This document shows, piece by piece, positions 25,606 to 33,555 of a stretch of 64,000 bases of DNA. The stretch is from Frigoribacterium sp. PhB160. Lineage in GTDB: Bacteria; Actinomycetota; Actinomycetes; Actinomycetales; Microbacteriaceae. The notes under the pieces are model-generated. The model ran no database searches, was not told the origin of the DNA, and worked only from the letters and a program-made list of their open reading frames with translations. Each line of letters starts with the position of its first letter. The stretch's first letter is position 1. The stretch is taken from contig NZ_RKIE01000002.1 of assembly GCF_003751785.1 (NCBI RefSeq), positions 744,001 to 808,000 on the forward strand, read 5' to 3'. Made by a program: the position numbers and the translations under genes.

Positions 25606-27714
25606 TCAGGCCCGGCCGAGTACGTCGAGCAGCCAGGCGATCTCGAACGCGCGCTCGCGCCACGACTCGTAGCGACCGCTGACGCCGCCGTGCCCGGCCG
25701 ACATCTCGGTCTTGAGCAGCACGGGCGCGCCGACGTCGCGGAGCCGCGCCGTCCACTTGGCGGGCTCGACGTAGAGCACCCGGGTGTCGTTGAGCGAGGT
25801 CACGGCGAGGATGCGCGGGTACCGGACGCCCTCGCGCACGTTCTCGTAGGGGGAGTAGCCGCGCATGTACTCGTAGACCTCGGCGTCGTGCAGCGGGTCG
25901 CCCCACTCGTCCCACTCGATCACCGTGAGCGGCAGGTCGGGGTCGAGGATGCTCGTCAGCGCGTCGACGAACGGCACGGCCGCGACGATGCCGGCGAAGA
26001 GCTCGGGGGCGATGTTCGCGACCGCGCCCATCAGCAGTCCGCCCGCGCTGCCGCCCTCGGCGACGAGCTGCTCGGGGGTGGTCCGCCCCTCGGCGACGAG
26101 GTGGCGGGCGACGTCGACGAAGTCGGTGAAGGTGTTCGTCTTGGTCAGGGTCTTGCCCTGCTCGTACCAGGCGCGGCCCATCTCGCCGCCGCCGCGCACG
26201 TGCGCCACGGCGAACACGACGCCGCGGTCGAGCAGCGACAGCCGCGCGACGCTGAAGCCGGGGTCGATGCTGTGCTCGTACGAGCCGTAGCCGTAGAGGT
26301 GCACCGGCGCCGGGCCGTCGACCGGAACGGCGTCGCGGCGCCAGACGAGCGAGATCGGCACGCGGGTGCCGTCGGCGGCCGTGGCCCACTCGCGGGCCTG
26401 CTCGTAGTCGGCGGGGTCGTAGCCGCCGAGCACGGCCTGCTGCTTCAGCAGGCGGCGCTCGCCGTTCCGCACGTCGTAGTCGAAGACCGAGGACGGCGAC
26501 ACGAACGACCCGTAGCCGAAGCGTACGGTGGGCTGGCCGAACTCGGGGTTGCCGCCCGCGCCGGCGGCGAAGAGGGGCTCGTCGAACTCGACCTCGACGG
26601 CCTCGCCGTAGCCGTCGGCGCCGAGCGGCAGCACGGCGAACCGGGGCAGGGCGTCACGGCGGTACTCGACGACGAGGTGGCCGGCGAACGCGTCGACCGA
26701 CTCGAGCCGGACGGAGGCGCGGTGCGGCACGACCACGCGGCGGTCGGTCGTCGAGGTGGGGTCGTCGGCCGGCACGTCGACCAGCTCGAAGTTCTCGGCC
26801 CCCTCGTTGTGCACGACGAGGAGGCGGTCGCTGCCGGCGACGATCGCGTGCTCGACGTCGTACTCGACGCCCTCCCGACGCGGCCACACGACGCGGAACT
26901 CGCCGGTCGGGTCGCTCGCGTCGAGCAGCCAGGTCTCGCTCGTGATCTTCGAGCCGACGTCGACGACGAGGTACTGGCGGCTGCGGGTCAGGCCCACGCC
27001 GATCCAGTAGCGGTCGTCGGCCTCGGTGAACACGACGACGTCGTCGCCCGTGCTGCCGACCTCGTGCCGCCAGATGGTGTCGGGTCGCCACGACTCGTCG
27101 ACCGTGGGGTAGAAGACGTACCGCCCGGTCGCGTCGAAGACGGCCCCGGGCGCGGTGTCCTCCACCCGGTCGTCGAGGTCGCGGCCGGTCTCGAGGTCGC
27201 GGACGCGCAGCACGTAGCGCTCGTCGCCCGTCGTGTCGACGGCCCAGGCCAGCAGCGACCCGTCGGCCGACACGTCGAAGCTGCCGATCGAGAAGAAGTC
27301 GGTGCCCTCGGCCTCGACGTTGCCGTCGAGCAGCACCTGCTCGCCGTCGGCCGGGCGGTCGGCGGCGACCTGCGGCGGGGTCCAGTCGTCGGGCCCGCTG
27401 ATCGGGGCGCGGCAGTGGATGCCGTACTGCTGCCCCTCCGCCGTGCGCGAGTAGTACCACCACGAGCCTTCCCGCACGGGCACGCCGAGGTCGGTCTCCT
27501 GCACGCGCCCCTTGATCTCCTCGAAGATCGTCTCGCGGAGCCCGGCCAGGTGCGCCGTCTCGGCCTCGGTGTGGGCGTTCTCGGCCTCGAGGTGCGCGAT
27601 GACCTCGGGGTCCTCCTTGGCGCGCAGCCACTCGTAGTCGTCGACGAAGTCGTGACCGTGGTGGCGGCGGGTGACGGGCTTGCGCGGGGCGCGGGGAGCG
27701 GGGACGGAGGCCAT
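25606..27714 (-). CDS. ptrB: Oligopeptidase B, S9 prolyl-oligopeptidase family
   Basis: 702-residue cytosolic serine peptidase that cuts short peptides after basic residues. The N-terminal part begins RKPVTRRHHGHDFVDDYEWL (family entry motif). A seven-bladed propeller fills about 75-410 and filters substrate size. The catalytic domain has Ser in AEGGSAGGLLMGA (about 545), Asp in the segment after DPLHDAEVYEYMRGYSPYEN, and His in MSAGHGGVSGRYE. VRGGGEMGRAWYEQGKTLTK is characteristic. TAGGCT lies six bases before the ATG (leaderless). It is followed closely by the DUF1697 gene. Confidence 0.94.
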   Translation of the reverse strand: MASVPAPRAPRKPVTRRHHGHDFVDDYEWLRAKEDPEVIAHLEAENAHTEAETAHLAGLRETIFEEIKGRVQETDLGVPVREGSWWYYSRTAEGQQYGIHCRAPISGPDDWTPPQVAADRPADGEQVLLDGNVEAEGTDFFSIGSFDVSADGSLLAWAVDTTGDERYVLRVRDLETGRDLDDRVEDTAPGAVFDATGRYVFYPTVDESWRPDTIWRHEVGSTGDDVVVFTEADDRYWIGVGLTRSRQYLVVDVGSKITSETWLLDASDPTGEFRVVWPRREGVEYDVEHAIVAGSDRLLVVHNEGAENFELVDVPADDPTSTTDRRVVVPHRASVRLESVDAFAGHLVVEYRRDALPRFAVLPLGADGYGEAVEVEFDEPLFAAGAGGNPEFGQPTVRFGYGSFVSPSSVFDYDVRNGERRLLKQQAVLGGYDPADYEQAREWATAADGTRVPISLVWRRDAVPVDGPAPVHLYGYGSYEHSIDPGFSVARLSLLDRGVVFAVAHVRGGGEMGRAWYEQGKTLTKTNTFTDFVDVARHLVAEGRTTPEQLVAEGGSAGGLLMGAVANIAPELFAGIVAAVPFVDALTSILDPDLPLTVIEWDEWGDPLHDAEVYEYMRGYSPYENVREGVRYPRILAVTSLNDTRVLYVEPAKWTARLRDVGAPVLLKTEMSAGHGGVSGRYESWRERAFEIAWLLDVLGRA

Positions 27715-27720
27715 CCGCCC

Positions 27721-27726
27721 AGCCTA
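27721..27726 (-). promoter_or_regulatory. -10 box TAGGCT, leaderless start of ptrB
   Basis: Six bases before the ATG at 27714. Confidence 0.65.
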
Positions 27727-27730
27727 GCCA

Positions 27731-27779
27731 GCGCCTCCGACGCTCAGCCGGTGGGCGGCACGGCCGTCCGGAGGCGCGG
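27731..27779. repeat. Inverted pair of the dispersed motif
   Basis: GCGCCTCC (27731-27738) and GGAGGCGCGG (27770-27779) face each other across 31 bases, just upstream of the ptrB -10 and just past the stop of the minus-strand gene at 27782. It could form a weak terminator stem. Confidence 0.6.
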
Positions 27780-27781
27780 TG

Positions 27782-28084
27782 TCAGGCCCCGGAGTCGTCG
27801 GACGTCAGCCCCGGCGTGCGCGGCCGCTCGGGGTACTCGTCCGAGGCCACGTCGGCCTCCGCGGGGTCGGGCGCCGAGCCCAGGTCGTCGGGGTCGTCGC
27901 CGGTGCCGGCCTTCTCGGCGGCGGAGGGGGAGTGCACCCCGGGCAGGGTCGCGGTGCCGTCGACGTCCTCGCCCGCGGCGAGGCGAGCCGTCTCGAAGGC
28001 GAGGTCGTCGGTGACTCCGTCGACGTCGCCCTCGGCGGCGGAGGCGTGCGGCTCGGTCGGGGCGGTGTCGTCGGCGTGGCTCAT
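27782..28084 (-). CDS. Small acidic, probably disordered protein
   Basis: 100 residues, not recognised. It is rich in Asp, Glu, Ala, Pro and Thr (DDTAPTEPHASAAEGD, GTGDDPDDLGSAPDPAEADV), with almost no hydrophobic core, so it is probably unstructured. Similar acidic proteins are common in actinobacteria without assigned role. Support for coding comes from the TAGCGT box seven bases before its ATG and from codon bias. Confidence 0.6.
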   Translation of the reverse strand: MSHADDTAPTEPHASAAEGDVDGVTDDLAFETARLAAGEDVDGTATLPGVHSPSAAEKAGTGDDPDDLGSAPDPAEADVASDEYPERPRTPGLTSDDSGA

Positions 28085-28091
28085 GACGACG

Positions 28092-28097
28092 ACGCTA
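28092..28097 (-). promoter_or_regulatory. -10 box TAGCGT, leaderless start
   Basis: Seven bases before the ATG at 28084. It also lies just inside the gap after the next gene's stop (28101). Confidence 0.55.
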
Positions 28098-28100
28098 CGC

Positions 28101-28625
28101 TCACGCCTCGGGCAGCGCCGTGGGCGGGCGCAGCCCCTCGACCGTCGCCCCGAGCCGGGCCTGTCCCGGCTCGAGGTCGGCGATGGCCCGACGGTCGGAG
28201 CGGAGCCGTCGCACGCTCGCGTTGAGCCGGGCGTGCAGCTGCATGAGGTGCAGGCGGTACAGGTCGGGGTGGTCCTCGCTGTCGTCGAGGAACTCGTTGC
28301 AGGCGAGGGTCATCTCGTTGAGCACCGGGAGCGCGGCGCTCTTCGGTCGTGTGTGCCGCCGGGCCCCGCGGACGACGCCGCGCAGGGCCCCGATCGAGCG
28401 GCGGGCGTGGGCCCAGTCGGGGTCGTCCTCCGCCGCGTCGGGGCTGCGCGTCGGCACGATGCGCCGCAGCACGCGCCGGAAGTGGATCTCGGTGACGAGC
28501 TCGTTCAGCGCGGAGGCCTCGGCCCGCCGCGACTCGAGCAGGCGCACGAGCAGGTTGGCGCCGAAGGCGGCGCCGGCGCCCACGAAGGCGCCGAGGGTGA
28601 CGGTGACGACGTCGGTCCAGAGCAT
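28101..28625 (-). CDS. Membrane-anchored helical protein of unknown function
   Basis: 174 residues. One N-terminal membrane segment (about 5-27, VVTVTLGAFVGAGAAFGANLL) precedes a basic, mostly helical cytoplasmic part with many His, Arg and Leu (RLHLMQLHARLNASVRRLRS). No known motif was seen. TAGCCT six bases before the ATG gives a leaderless start. It lies in a run of small unknown genes on the minus strand, each with its own -10 box. Confidence 0.65.
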   Translation of the reverse strand: MLWTDVVTVTLGAFVGAGAAFGANLLVRLLESRRAEASALNELVTEIHFRRVLRRIVPTRSPDAAEDDPDWAHARRSIGALRGVVRGARRHTRPKSAALPVLNEMTLACNEFLDDSEDHPDLYRLHLMQLHARLNASVRRLRSDRRAIADLEPGQARLGATVEGLRPPTALPEA

Positions 28626-28631
28626 GCGGTC

Positions 28632-28637
28632 AGGCTA
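28632..28637 (-). promoter_or_regulatory. -10 box TAGCCT, leaderless start
   Basis: Six bases before the ATG at 28625. Confidence 0.6.
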
Positions 28638-28697
28638 CGACGGGCCACCGACACGACGCGAGACCCGAGGCCCGAGCCGCGAGGCCCGCCGTGCGGG

Positions 28698-29048
28698 TCA
28701 GCGCGACGCGGCGTCGATGCGCCCCATGAGCGACCAGACGGCCCGCGACAGCTCCGGGTGCCACAGCGCCACGCCGCGGAGGAAGCGCAGCTCGTCGTCG
28801 GCGCCGCCGCCTCCGCCGACCGGCACGCCGCCGACCCCGCGGGCGTCGGCGCGCAGGGAGATGACGACCTGCTCGTCGACGGTCGGCAGGCCCGGGACGA
28901 CGTCCCACGGGTCCTCGCCGCCGCGACAGCGAAGCTCGATCAGGGCGGCCAGCTCGTCGTGGGCCTCGGCGCGCAGCACCTCGAGGCTGCGCCCGGCCCC
29001 GCGGAACTCGGGCACGCCGCCGCGGAGGGCGTCGGGTGTCTCGGGCAT
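28698..29048 (-). CDS. Small protein of unknown function
   Basis: 116 residues, not recognised. It has an N-terminal helix with conserved-looking charge (SLEVLRAEAHDELAALIELR), a glycine-rich turn (VGGGGGADDEL) and a C-terminal helix (LSRAVWSLMGRIDAAS). No signal or membrane segment. TAGGCT seven bases before the ATG supports the start at 29048. It is divergent from the NUDIX gene. Confidence 0.6.
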   Translation of the reverse strand: MPETPDALRGGVPEFRGAGRSLEVLRAEAHDELAALIELRCRGGEDPWDVVPGLPTVDEQVVISLRADARGVGGVPVGGGGGADDELRFLRGVALWHPELSRAVWSLMGRIDAASR

Positions 29049-29055
29049 GCGGACG

Positions 29056-29061
29056 AGCCTA
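29056..29061 (-). promoter_or_regulatory. -10 box TAGGCT, leaderless start
   Basis: Seven bases before the ATG at 29048. Confidence 0.6.
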
Positions 29062-29129
29062 CGCGCCGCCCCCCACAGAGAAGCCCCGGCAGCACAGCCT
29101 TCCCGCGACGCCGTGGCCGCCGGCCCCGG

Positions 29130-29135
29130 TACCCT
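29130..29135 (+). promoter_or_regulatory. -10 box TACCCT, leaderless start of NUDIX gene
   Basis: Six bases before the ATG at 29142. The opposing box at 29056-29061 makes this a divergent promoter pair. Confidence 0.65.
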
Positions 29136-29141
29136 GCCCGC

Positions 29142-29723
29142 ATGCCCTACCGCGTCTGCGTCACCTACCTGCTCCGCGACCGCGACGGGCGCACCGAGGT
29201 GCTGCTCGGCCGCAAGAAGACCGGCCTCGGCGTCGGGTACCACGTCGGCCTCGGCGGCAAGCTCGAGCCGGGCGAGGGGGCGGTCGAGGCGGCCCTCCGC
29301 GAGATCACGGAGGAGTCGGGCGTCGTCGTCGACCGCGCCGACCTCGACCACCGGGGCCAGCTGCTCTACCTCTTCCCGCACCGCGAGGCCTGGAGCCAGC
29401 ACTCGACGGTCTTCGTCACGCGGCGCTGGACCGGCGACCCCGTCGAGACCGACGAGCTGGCACCGGCCTGGCACGACGTCGCCGCCCTCCCGCTCGACGA
29501 GATGTGGGACGACGCCCGGCGCTGGCTCCCCGACGTGCTCGCGGGCGGGCGGGTGGAGCACGTCTACTCGTTCGCCGCCGACCTCGCGACGGTCGCCGAC
29601 GACCGGCCGATGACCCCCGAGGACCGGCGTCCCGTGTCCTCCGAGTTGCCGACTCCGGGACGTTCTGCCCCCGTGCGGGTGGCCCCGGGAGAGGGGGGCG
29701 CAGCCCGTCCGGGCCGTCCCTAG
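29142..29723 (+). CDS. NUDIX hydrolase, MTH1/8-oxo-dGTPase-like
   Basis: 193 residues. The complete Nudix box GX5EX7REUXEEXGU runs from G39 to V61 (REITEESGV). N-terminal YLLRDRDGRTEVLLGRKKTG and GYHVGLGGKLEPGE resemble the oxidised purine nucleotide hydrolases (MTH1/MutT type), which clean the nucleotide pool; the exact substrate is inferred. After about residue 160 the tail is Pro/Arg/Gly-rich and probably disordered. Single-gene unit. Confidence 0.85.
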   Translation: MPYRVCVTYLLRDRDGRTEVLLGRKKTGLGVGYHVGLGGKLEPGEGAVEAALREITEESGVVVDRADLDHRGQLLYLFPHREAWSQHSTVFVTRRWTGDPVETDELAPAWHDVAALPLDEMWDDARRWLPDVLAGGRVEHVYSFAADLATVADDRPMTPEDRRPVSSELPTPGRSAPVRVAPGEGGAARPGRP

Positions 29724-29785
29724 AGTCGGTCGGGACGAGCAGTCCGGACACCGGTCCACGACGCCGTGCGACCGAGGGACGCGTC

Positions 29786-30106
29786 ATGACCAGCATCGCC
29801 AGCGCCGCCCGCGAGGGGTCCCGCGTCGCGGTCGCCGCGCCCCTCCGCACCCGGCCGGCCCCCGTCGCAGGCGACCGCCGGGCCCTCGCGCACCTCGTCC
29901 CGCTCCTGCTCGCGCTCGCCCTGGCAGCCCTCGTCGTCGGCGCCCTCCTCGGCGGCGCCGGCCTCGTGCTCTCGGCCGCGGGCCTCGTCACGACCCTGGC
30001 GGTCTTCGCCGCCCACGCCGTCCGTTCCTCCCGCGCCGACCGGGCCGCCGAACAGGCCCTGGCCCGGCGTCGAGGGACGGGAGAGGCGGTCGCCGCGAGC
30101 CGCTGA
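29786..30106 (+). CDS. Small two-span membrane protein
   Basis: 106 residues. Two closely spaced hydrophobic segments (about 38-58 and 60-77) give a membrane hairpin, and both ends are rich in Arg. No family recognised. GAGGG seven bases upstream supports the ATG at 29786. TAGAGT at 29721-29726, overlapping the stop of the NUDIX gene, is a plausible -10 with a leader of about 55 bases. It is followed by a strong terminator. Confidence 0.65.
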   Translation: MTSIASAAREGSRVAVAAPLRTRPAPVAGDRRALAHLVPLLLALALAALVVGALLGGAGLVLSAAGLVTTLAVFAAHAVRSSRADRAAEQALARRRGTGEAVAASR

Positions 30107-30132
30107 CCAGGCTCCGTCGACCGACCGACGCG

Positions 30133-30168
30133 CCGAGGGCCCGGACGCACCTGCGTCCGGGCCCTCGG
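30133..30168. terminator. Perfect 17-base stem, bidirectional terminator
   Basis: 30133-30149 pairs fully with 30152-30168, between convergent genes ending at 30106 and 30202. Confidence 0.85.
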
Positions 30169-30201
30169 TCGTCCGAGCCCCGACGGGACCGGCCCGTGAC
30201 C

Positions 30202-31614
30202 CTAGGAGGCGCGCCCGCGTCCGCCGCCCCGCCCGCCCCGGTCGTCCGACCGCCCGGTGCCCTCGGCTCCGGCTCCGCGTCGCGGCCCGGCCACCACGTC
30301 CACCGGGCGGGTGCTCATCTCCTCGGCCTCGAGGCCGCCCGCTCCGCCGAGCAGCATGTCGCCGAGCGGCTGGTCGTCGTCGACGGCGCGCTCGCCGCGC
30401 TCCAGCCGCTCCCGCTCCTCGGGCGTGATCGTGGCGATGGTGCCGGTGTCGGTCGCGACGAGCCCGTGGCGGGCGAGCACCTCGTCCCGCTCCGCGGTGA
30501 GGAACTCGCGGTTGGCCGTCTGCGCGTCGGCGAACATGGTGGTGCGGCCGGTGACGATGCGACGGATGCGTCGCGCCTCCCACCAGCGCTTGCCGACGAG
30601 CGTGAGCACGAGGCCGGCGACCGCGTACGAGACGAGCATCGTGAGGCCGCGGCCGTAGCCCGGGCCCACGTCGTAGAGCACCCGCTTGAGCATCTCGGTG
30701 ATGCCGCTGCCGACGACGACCGCGTTGAGCCAGGCGAACGGCTGCGGCATGAACCAGGCCGGGTACGCGCCGCCCGAGGCGGGCATCGACAAGAAGACGA
30801 AGACGATCATCGCCGGCAGGGCGACGAAGCGGCCGACGAAGTAGCTGATGCCGTTGACGGTGAGGCCGATCGCGACGATCCAGGCCCAGCCGAGCAGCAC
30901 GAGCTCGGCGAAGTGGCCCTGGACGGCGCCCACGACCGGACCGGCGAGCACGTTCGTGACCAGCGAGATGACGACGCCGCCGACGACGATCACCGTCATG
31001 CGCGTGCGGTGCCGGAGCGGCGCGCCCATCAGCCCGATGAACATCGCGACCATGTAGCCGCCGATGCACCAGGCGAGCATGAGGTAGAGCGAGACCGTCC
31101 CGTACTCGTCGTAGGCCGGCAGCGGGGCGAGGTCGGTGACCGTCGGCGTCGCGCCGCCGGCCTCGAGCACGGGCGTCAGCATCGCCGGGATCAGCGCCGA
31201 CACCTGGTACTGGTGAGCGCTGGCCTTGTAGATGGTCGAGCTCGACGGGTCCCAGGCGACGGCGGCGTGGCCGGAGGTCACGGCCGACCGGGCCGCCTCG
31301 ACGTCGGCGTACGACCGCACCTCGTAGACGCCCGGCTGGGCCTCCTCGAGCGCGGTGCCGAGCTGGCTCGACGACCCGACGACGGCGATCGGCACGTCGT
31401 GCGGGTGCGGGGCGTGGAAGGCGGCGATGTAGCAGAGGCAGAAGCCGACGATGAAGAACAGCGGCAGCCAGAGCTGCAGCCCGATCAGCTGCAGCGACGG
31501 GTGCAGGGTCGAGTACCAGCGGCGGAAGCGACCCGGCTGGGGCTTGACGTCGCCGACGACGCGCCCCGCGCCTCCTGCGCCCTGCTCGTCGTGCCTGCGT
31601 GCGTCGACCGTCAC
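30202..31614 (-). CDS. DUF3533/YhgE-like membrane protein
   Basis: 470 residues. One membrane segment near residue 45-65 (LWLPLFFIVGFCLCYIAAF) is followed by an extracytoplasmic domain (about 66-180) and then about five spans (180-360), the ABC-2-type topology of YhgE/Pip and DUF3533 proteins. A charged tail from about 365 ends in Gly/Arg repeats. These proteins are often linked to efflux or phage infection; the role here is unknown. GTG at 31614 has AAGGAGG upstream. Minus-strand neighbour of the CPA1 antiporter. Confidence 0.7.
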   Translation of the reverse strand: MTVDARRHDEQGAGGAGRVVGDVKPQPGRFRRWYSTLHPSLQLIGLQLWLPLFFIVGFCLCYIAAFHAPHPHDVPIAVVGSSSQLGTALEEAQPGVYEVRSYADVEAARSAVTSGHAAVAWDPSSSTIYKASAHQYQVSALIPAMLTPVLEAGGATPTVTDLAPLPAYDEYGTVSLYLMLAWCIGGYMVAMFIGLMGAPLRHRTRMTVIVVGGVVISLVTNVLAGPVVGAVQGHFAELVLLGWAWIVAIGLTVNGISYFVGRFVALPAMIVFVFLSMPASGGAYPAWFMPQPFAWLNAVVVGSGITEMLKRVLYDVGPGYGRGLTMLVSYAVAGLVLTLVGKRWWEARRIRRIVTGRTTMFADAQTANREFLTAERDEVLARHGLVATDTGTIATITPEERERLERGERAVDDDQPLGDMLLGGAGGLEAEEMSTRPVDVVAGPRRGAGAEGTGRSDDRGGRGGGRGRAS

Positions 31615-31696
31615 CGCTCCTCCTTCGTCCCGTCGGTCACGATACGCCGGGGCCGGGGGGCCGCCCGGGCTCCGGCCGCCGACGGGGCGACGCCCG

Positions 31697-33409
31697 TCAC
31701 GACCGCGTGCTCGAGAGCGCGTTCGTGTCCATCGCGAGCTCTTCGGCGTCGAGCCCCATGAGCACCTGGCGCATGACCTCCTCGTCGAGGGCGCCCGCGT
31801 CGCGCTCGCGGAGCACCACCTCACGACGCTTGTCGAGCAGCTCGCGGCGCACCTGCCCGATCGCGCGGGGCACGGCCCGGCGGCGGTCGCGCTCGGCGCC
31901 CGTGTCGTCGCGGTCCTCCGCGTCGGAGACGGCACGGCGCTGCAGCACCTCGTTCTCGCGGACGAGCCGGGTGGTCGCTGCCTGGATCGCCCGCTCGGTG
32001 AGCTCGGGGCCGTACTGCGCCGTCCAGGCGGGACGTCGGGCCTCGACGTACTCGAGCGTCTCGCGGGTGCTGGTCGCGACGAGGGCGAGCTGGGCGGCGA
32101 GGTCGCGGTCGCGCTGCCCCGCGTCCTGCACGCCGAGCCAGCGGATGACGACGGGCAGGGTGAGGCCCTGCAGCAGCAGCGTCCCCACGGTGACGACGAA
32201 GGCGATGAGGAACATCGTGTCGCGCGCCGGCACGGGCACCCCGCTGTCGGTGACGGCCGGGATCGAGACGACGGCGGCGAGGGTCACCACGCCGCGCATG
32301 CCCGTCCACGAGATGACGCTGAGCTGCCGCCAGTCCAGCCGCGGCTGCGGGTGGTACCGGACGCGACGGAGCGCCGGCACGCGTCGCATGCCGCGCAGCA
32401 GCCGTGAGAGCAGCAGGTAGCGCAGCACGCGGGCGGCGTAGTAGCTGGCGAAGACGAACGCGGGCCGCACGAGCACGACGACGGCGAGCACGACGAAGGC
32501 CACGCCGACGCTCTGGGCGAGTCCGCGGTCGCTCTCGGCGACCTCCTGCACGACGGTTCGCAGCTGCAGGCCGATCAGCGCGAACACGAAGCCCTCGAGC
32601 AGCACGTCGGCCGCGGCCCAGAACGGCCTCTCCTGCAGGCGGGTGGCGTAGCCCGTGCGGGGCGAGTTGAAGCCGACGTAGAGGCCGGCGGCGACGACCG
32701 CGAGCACGCCCGAGCCGCTGAGCTCCTCGGCGGTGATGTAGGCGACGAACGGCAGCAGCAGGCCGAGCACGTTCTCGACGACGGGGTCGTCGACCTTCAT
32801 CCGCACGCGGTGCGCGACGACGCCGAGCACGAGGCCGACCGCGACGCCGACGCCGATCGCGAGGCCGAAGATGCCGAGGTCTTGCCACACCGTGAGCGTC
32901 GCGCCGCCCACGATCGCGAGGAAGACCTTGACGAGCGTCAGCGACGCCGCGTCGTTGATCAGGCTCTCGCCCGAGAGCACCGTCATCACCTTGCGCGGCA
33001 GGCCCAGCTTGCGGCCGATGGCGGCGGCCGACACCGCGTCCGGAGGCGCGACGACGGCTCCCACGAGGACGGCGGCGGGCCACGTCATGTCCGGGATCAG
33101 CACGTAGGCGACGGCCCCGACCACGAAGGCGGTGACGACCACGGCGCCGATGCCGAGCCGCTGGATCTGCACCCGGCTCTCGCGGAAGTTCAGCAGCGAC
33201 ACGTCGAGCGACGCCGAGTAGAGCAGCGGCGGCAGGACCACCGTGAGGATCACCTCGCTGTCGATCTCGACGTCGGGCACCCCGGGGATGAACGAGACGG
33301 CGAGCGCCACGGCGACGGTGAGCAGCGGCGCCGGCAGGCCCTTCCAGCGGGCGAAGCCGGTGACGAGCAGCGACCCGCTCAGGATGATGAGGACCTCGGC
33401 GAGTTCCAT
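31697..33409 (-). CDS. CPA1-family Na+/H+ antiporter
   Basis: 570-residue cation/proton antiporter of the NhaP/YjcE type. Twelve or so spans fill residues 1-400. The ion-binding motif is in VGAVVAPPDAVSAAAIGRKLGLP and the following GESLINDAASL, which holds the paired Asn-Asp of the CPA1 group. SWTGMRGVVTLAAVVSIP is the conserved late span. A helical cytoplasmic tail of about 130 residues follows (RERDAGALDEEVMRQVLMG). It likely exports Na+ or K+ for pH and salt balance. ATG at 33409 has GAGGAC about eight bases upstream. Confidence 0.93.
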   Translation of the reverse strand: MELAEVLIILSGSLLVTGFARWKGLPAPLLTVAVALAVSFIPGVPDVEIDSEVILTVVLPPLLYSASLDVSLLNFRESRVQIQRLGIGAVVVTAFVVGAVAYVLIPDMTWPAAVLVGAVVAPPDAVSAAAIGRKLGLPRKVMTVLSGESLINDAASLTLVKVFLAIVGGATLTVWQDLGIFGLAIGVGVAVGLVLGVVAHRVRMKVDDPVVENVLGLLLPFVAYITAEELSGSGVLAVVAAGLYVGFNSPRTGYATRLQERPFWAAADVLLEGFVFALIGLQLRTVVQEVAESDRGLAQSVGVAFVVLAVVVLVRPAFVFASYYAARVLRYLLLSRLLRGMRRVPALRRVRYHPQPRLDWRQLSVISWTGMRGVVTLAAVVSIPAVTDSGVPVPARDTMFLIAFVVTVGTLLLQGLTLPVVIRWLGVQDAGQRDRDLAAQLALVATSTRETLEYVEARRPAWTAQYGPELTERAIQAATTRLVRENEVLQRRAVSDAEDRDDTGAERDRRRAVPRAIGQVRRELLDKRREVVLRERDAGALDEEVMRQVLMGLDAEELAMDTNALSSTRS

Positions 33410-33543
33410 CGGTCAGCGTCCTCGTTCCGTCGCGGGCTTCCGTGCAGTCTGTGCACCAGTCTCTCAGGCGGCGGCTCGGAGAACTCCCGATGAACGACGC
33501 TCGTCGCGCGCCTCCGCCGAGGCCGTCCCCGGCCGTCGTCTCG

Positions 33544-33549
33544 TAGGGT
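33544..33549 (+). promoter_or_regulatory. -10 box TAGGGT, leaderless start of esterase
   Basis: Six bases before the ATG at 33556. Confidence 0.65.
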
Positions 33550-33555
33550 CGTCGG

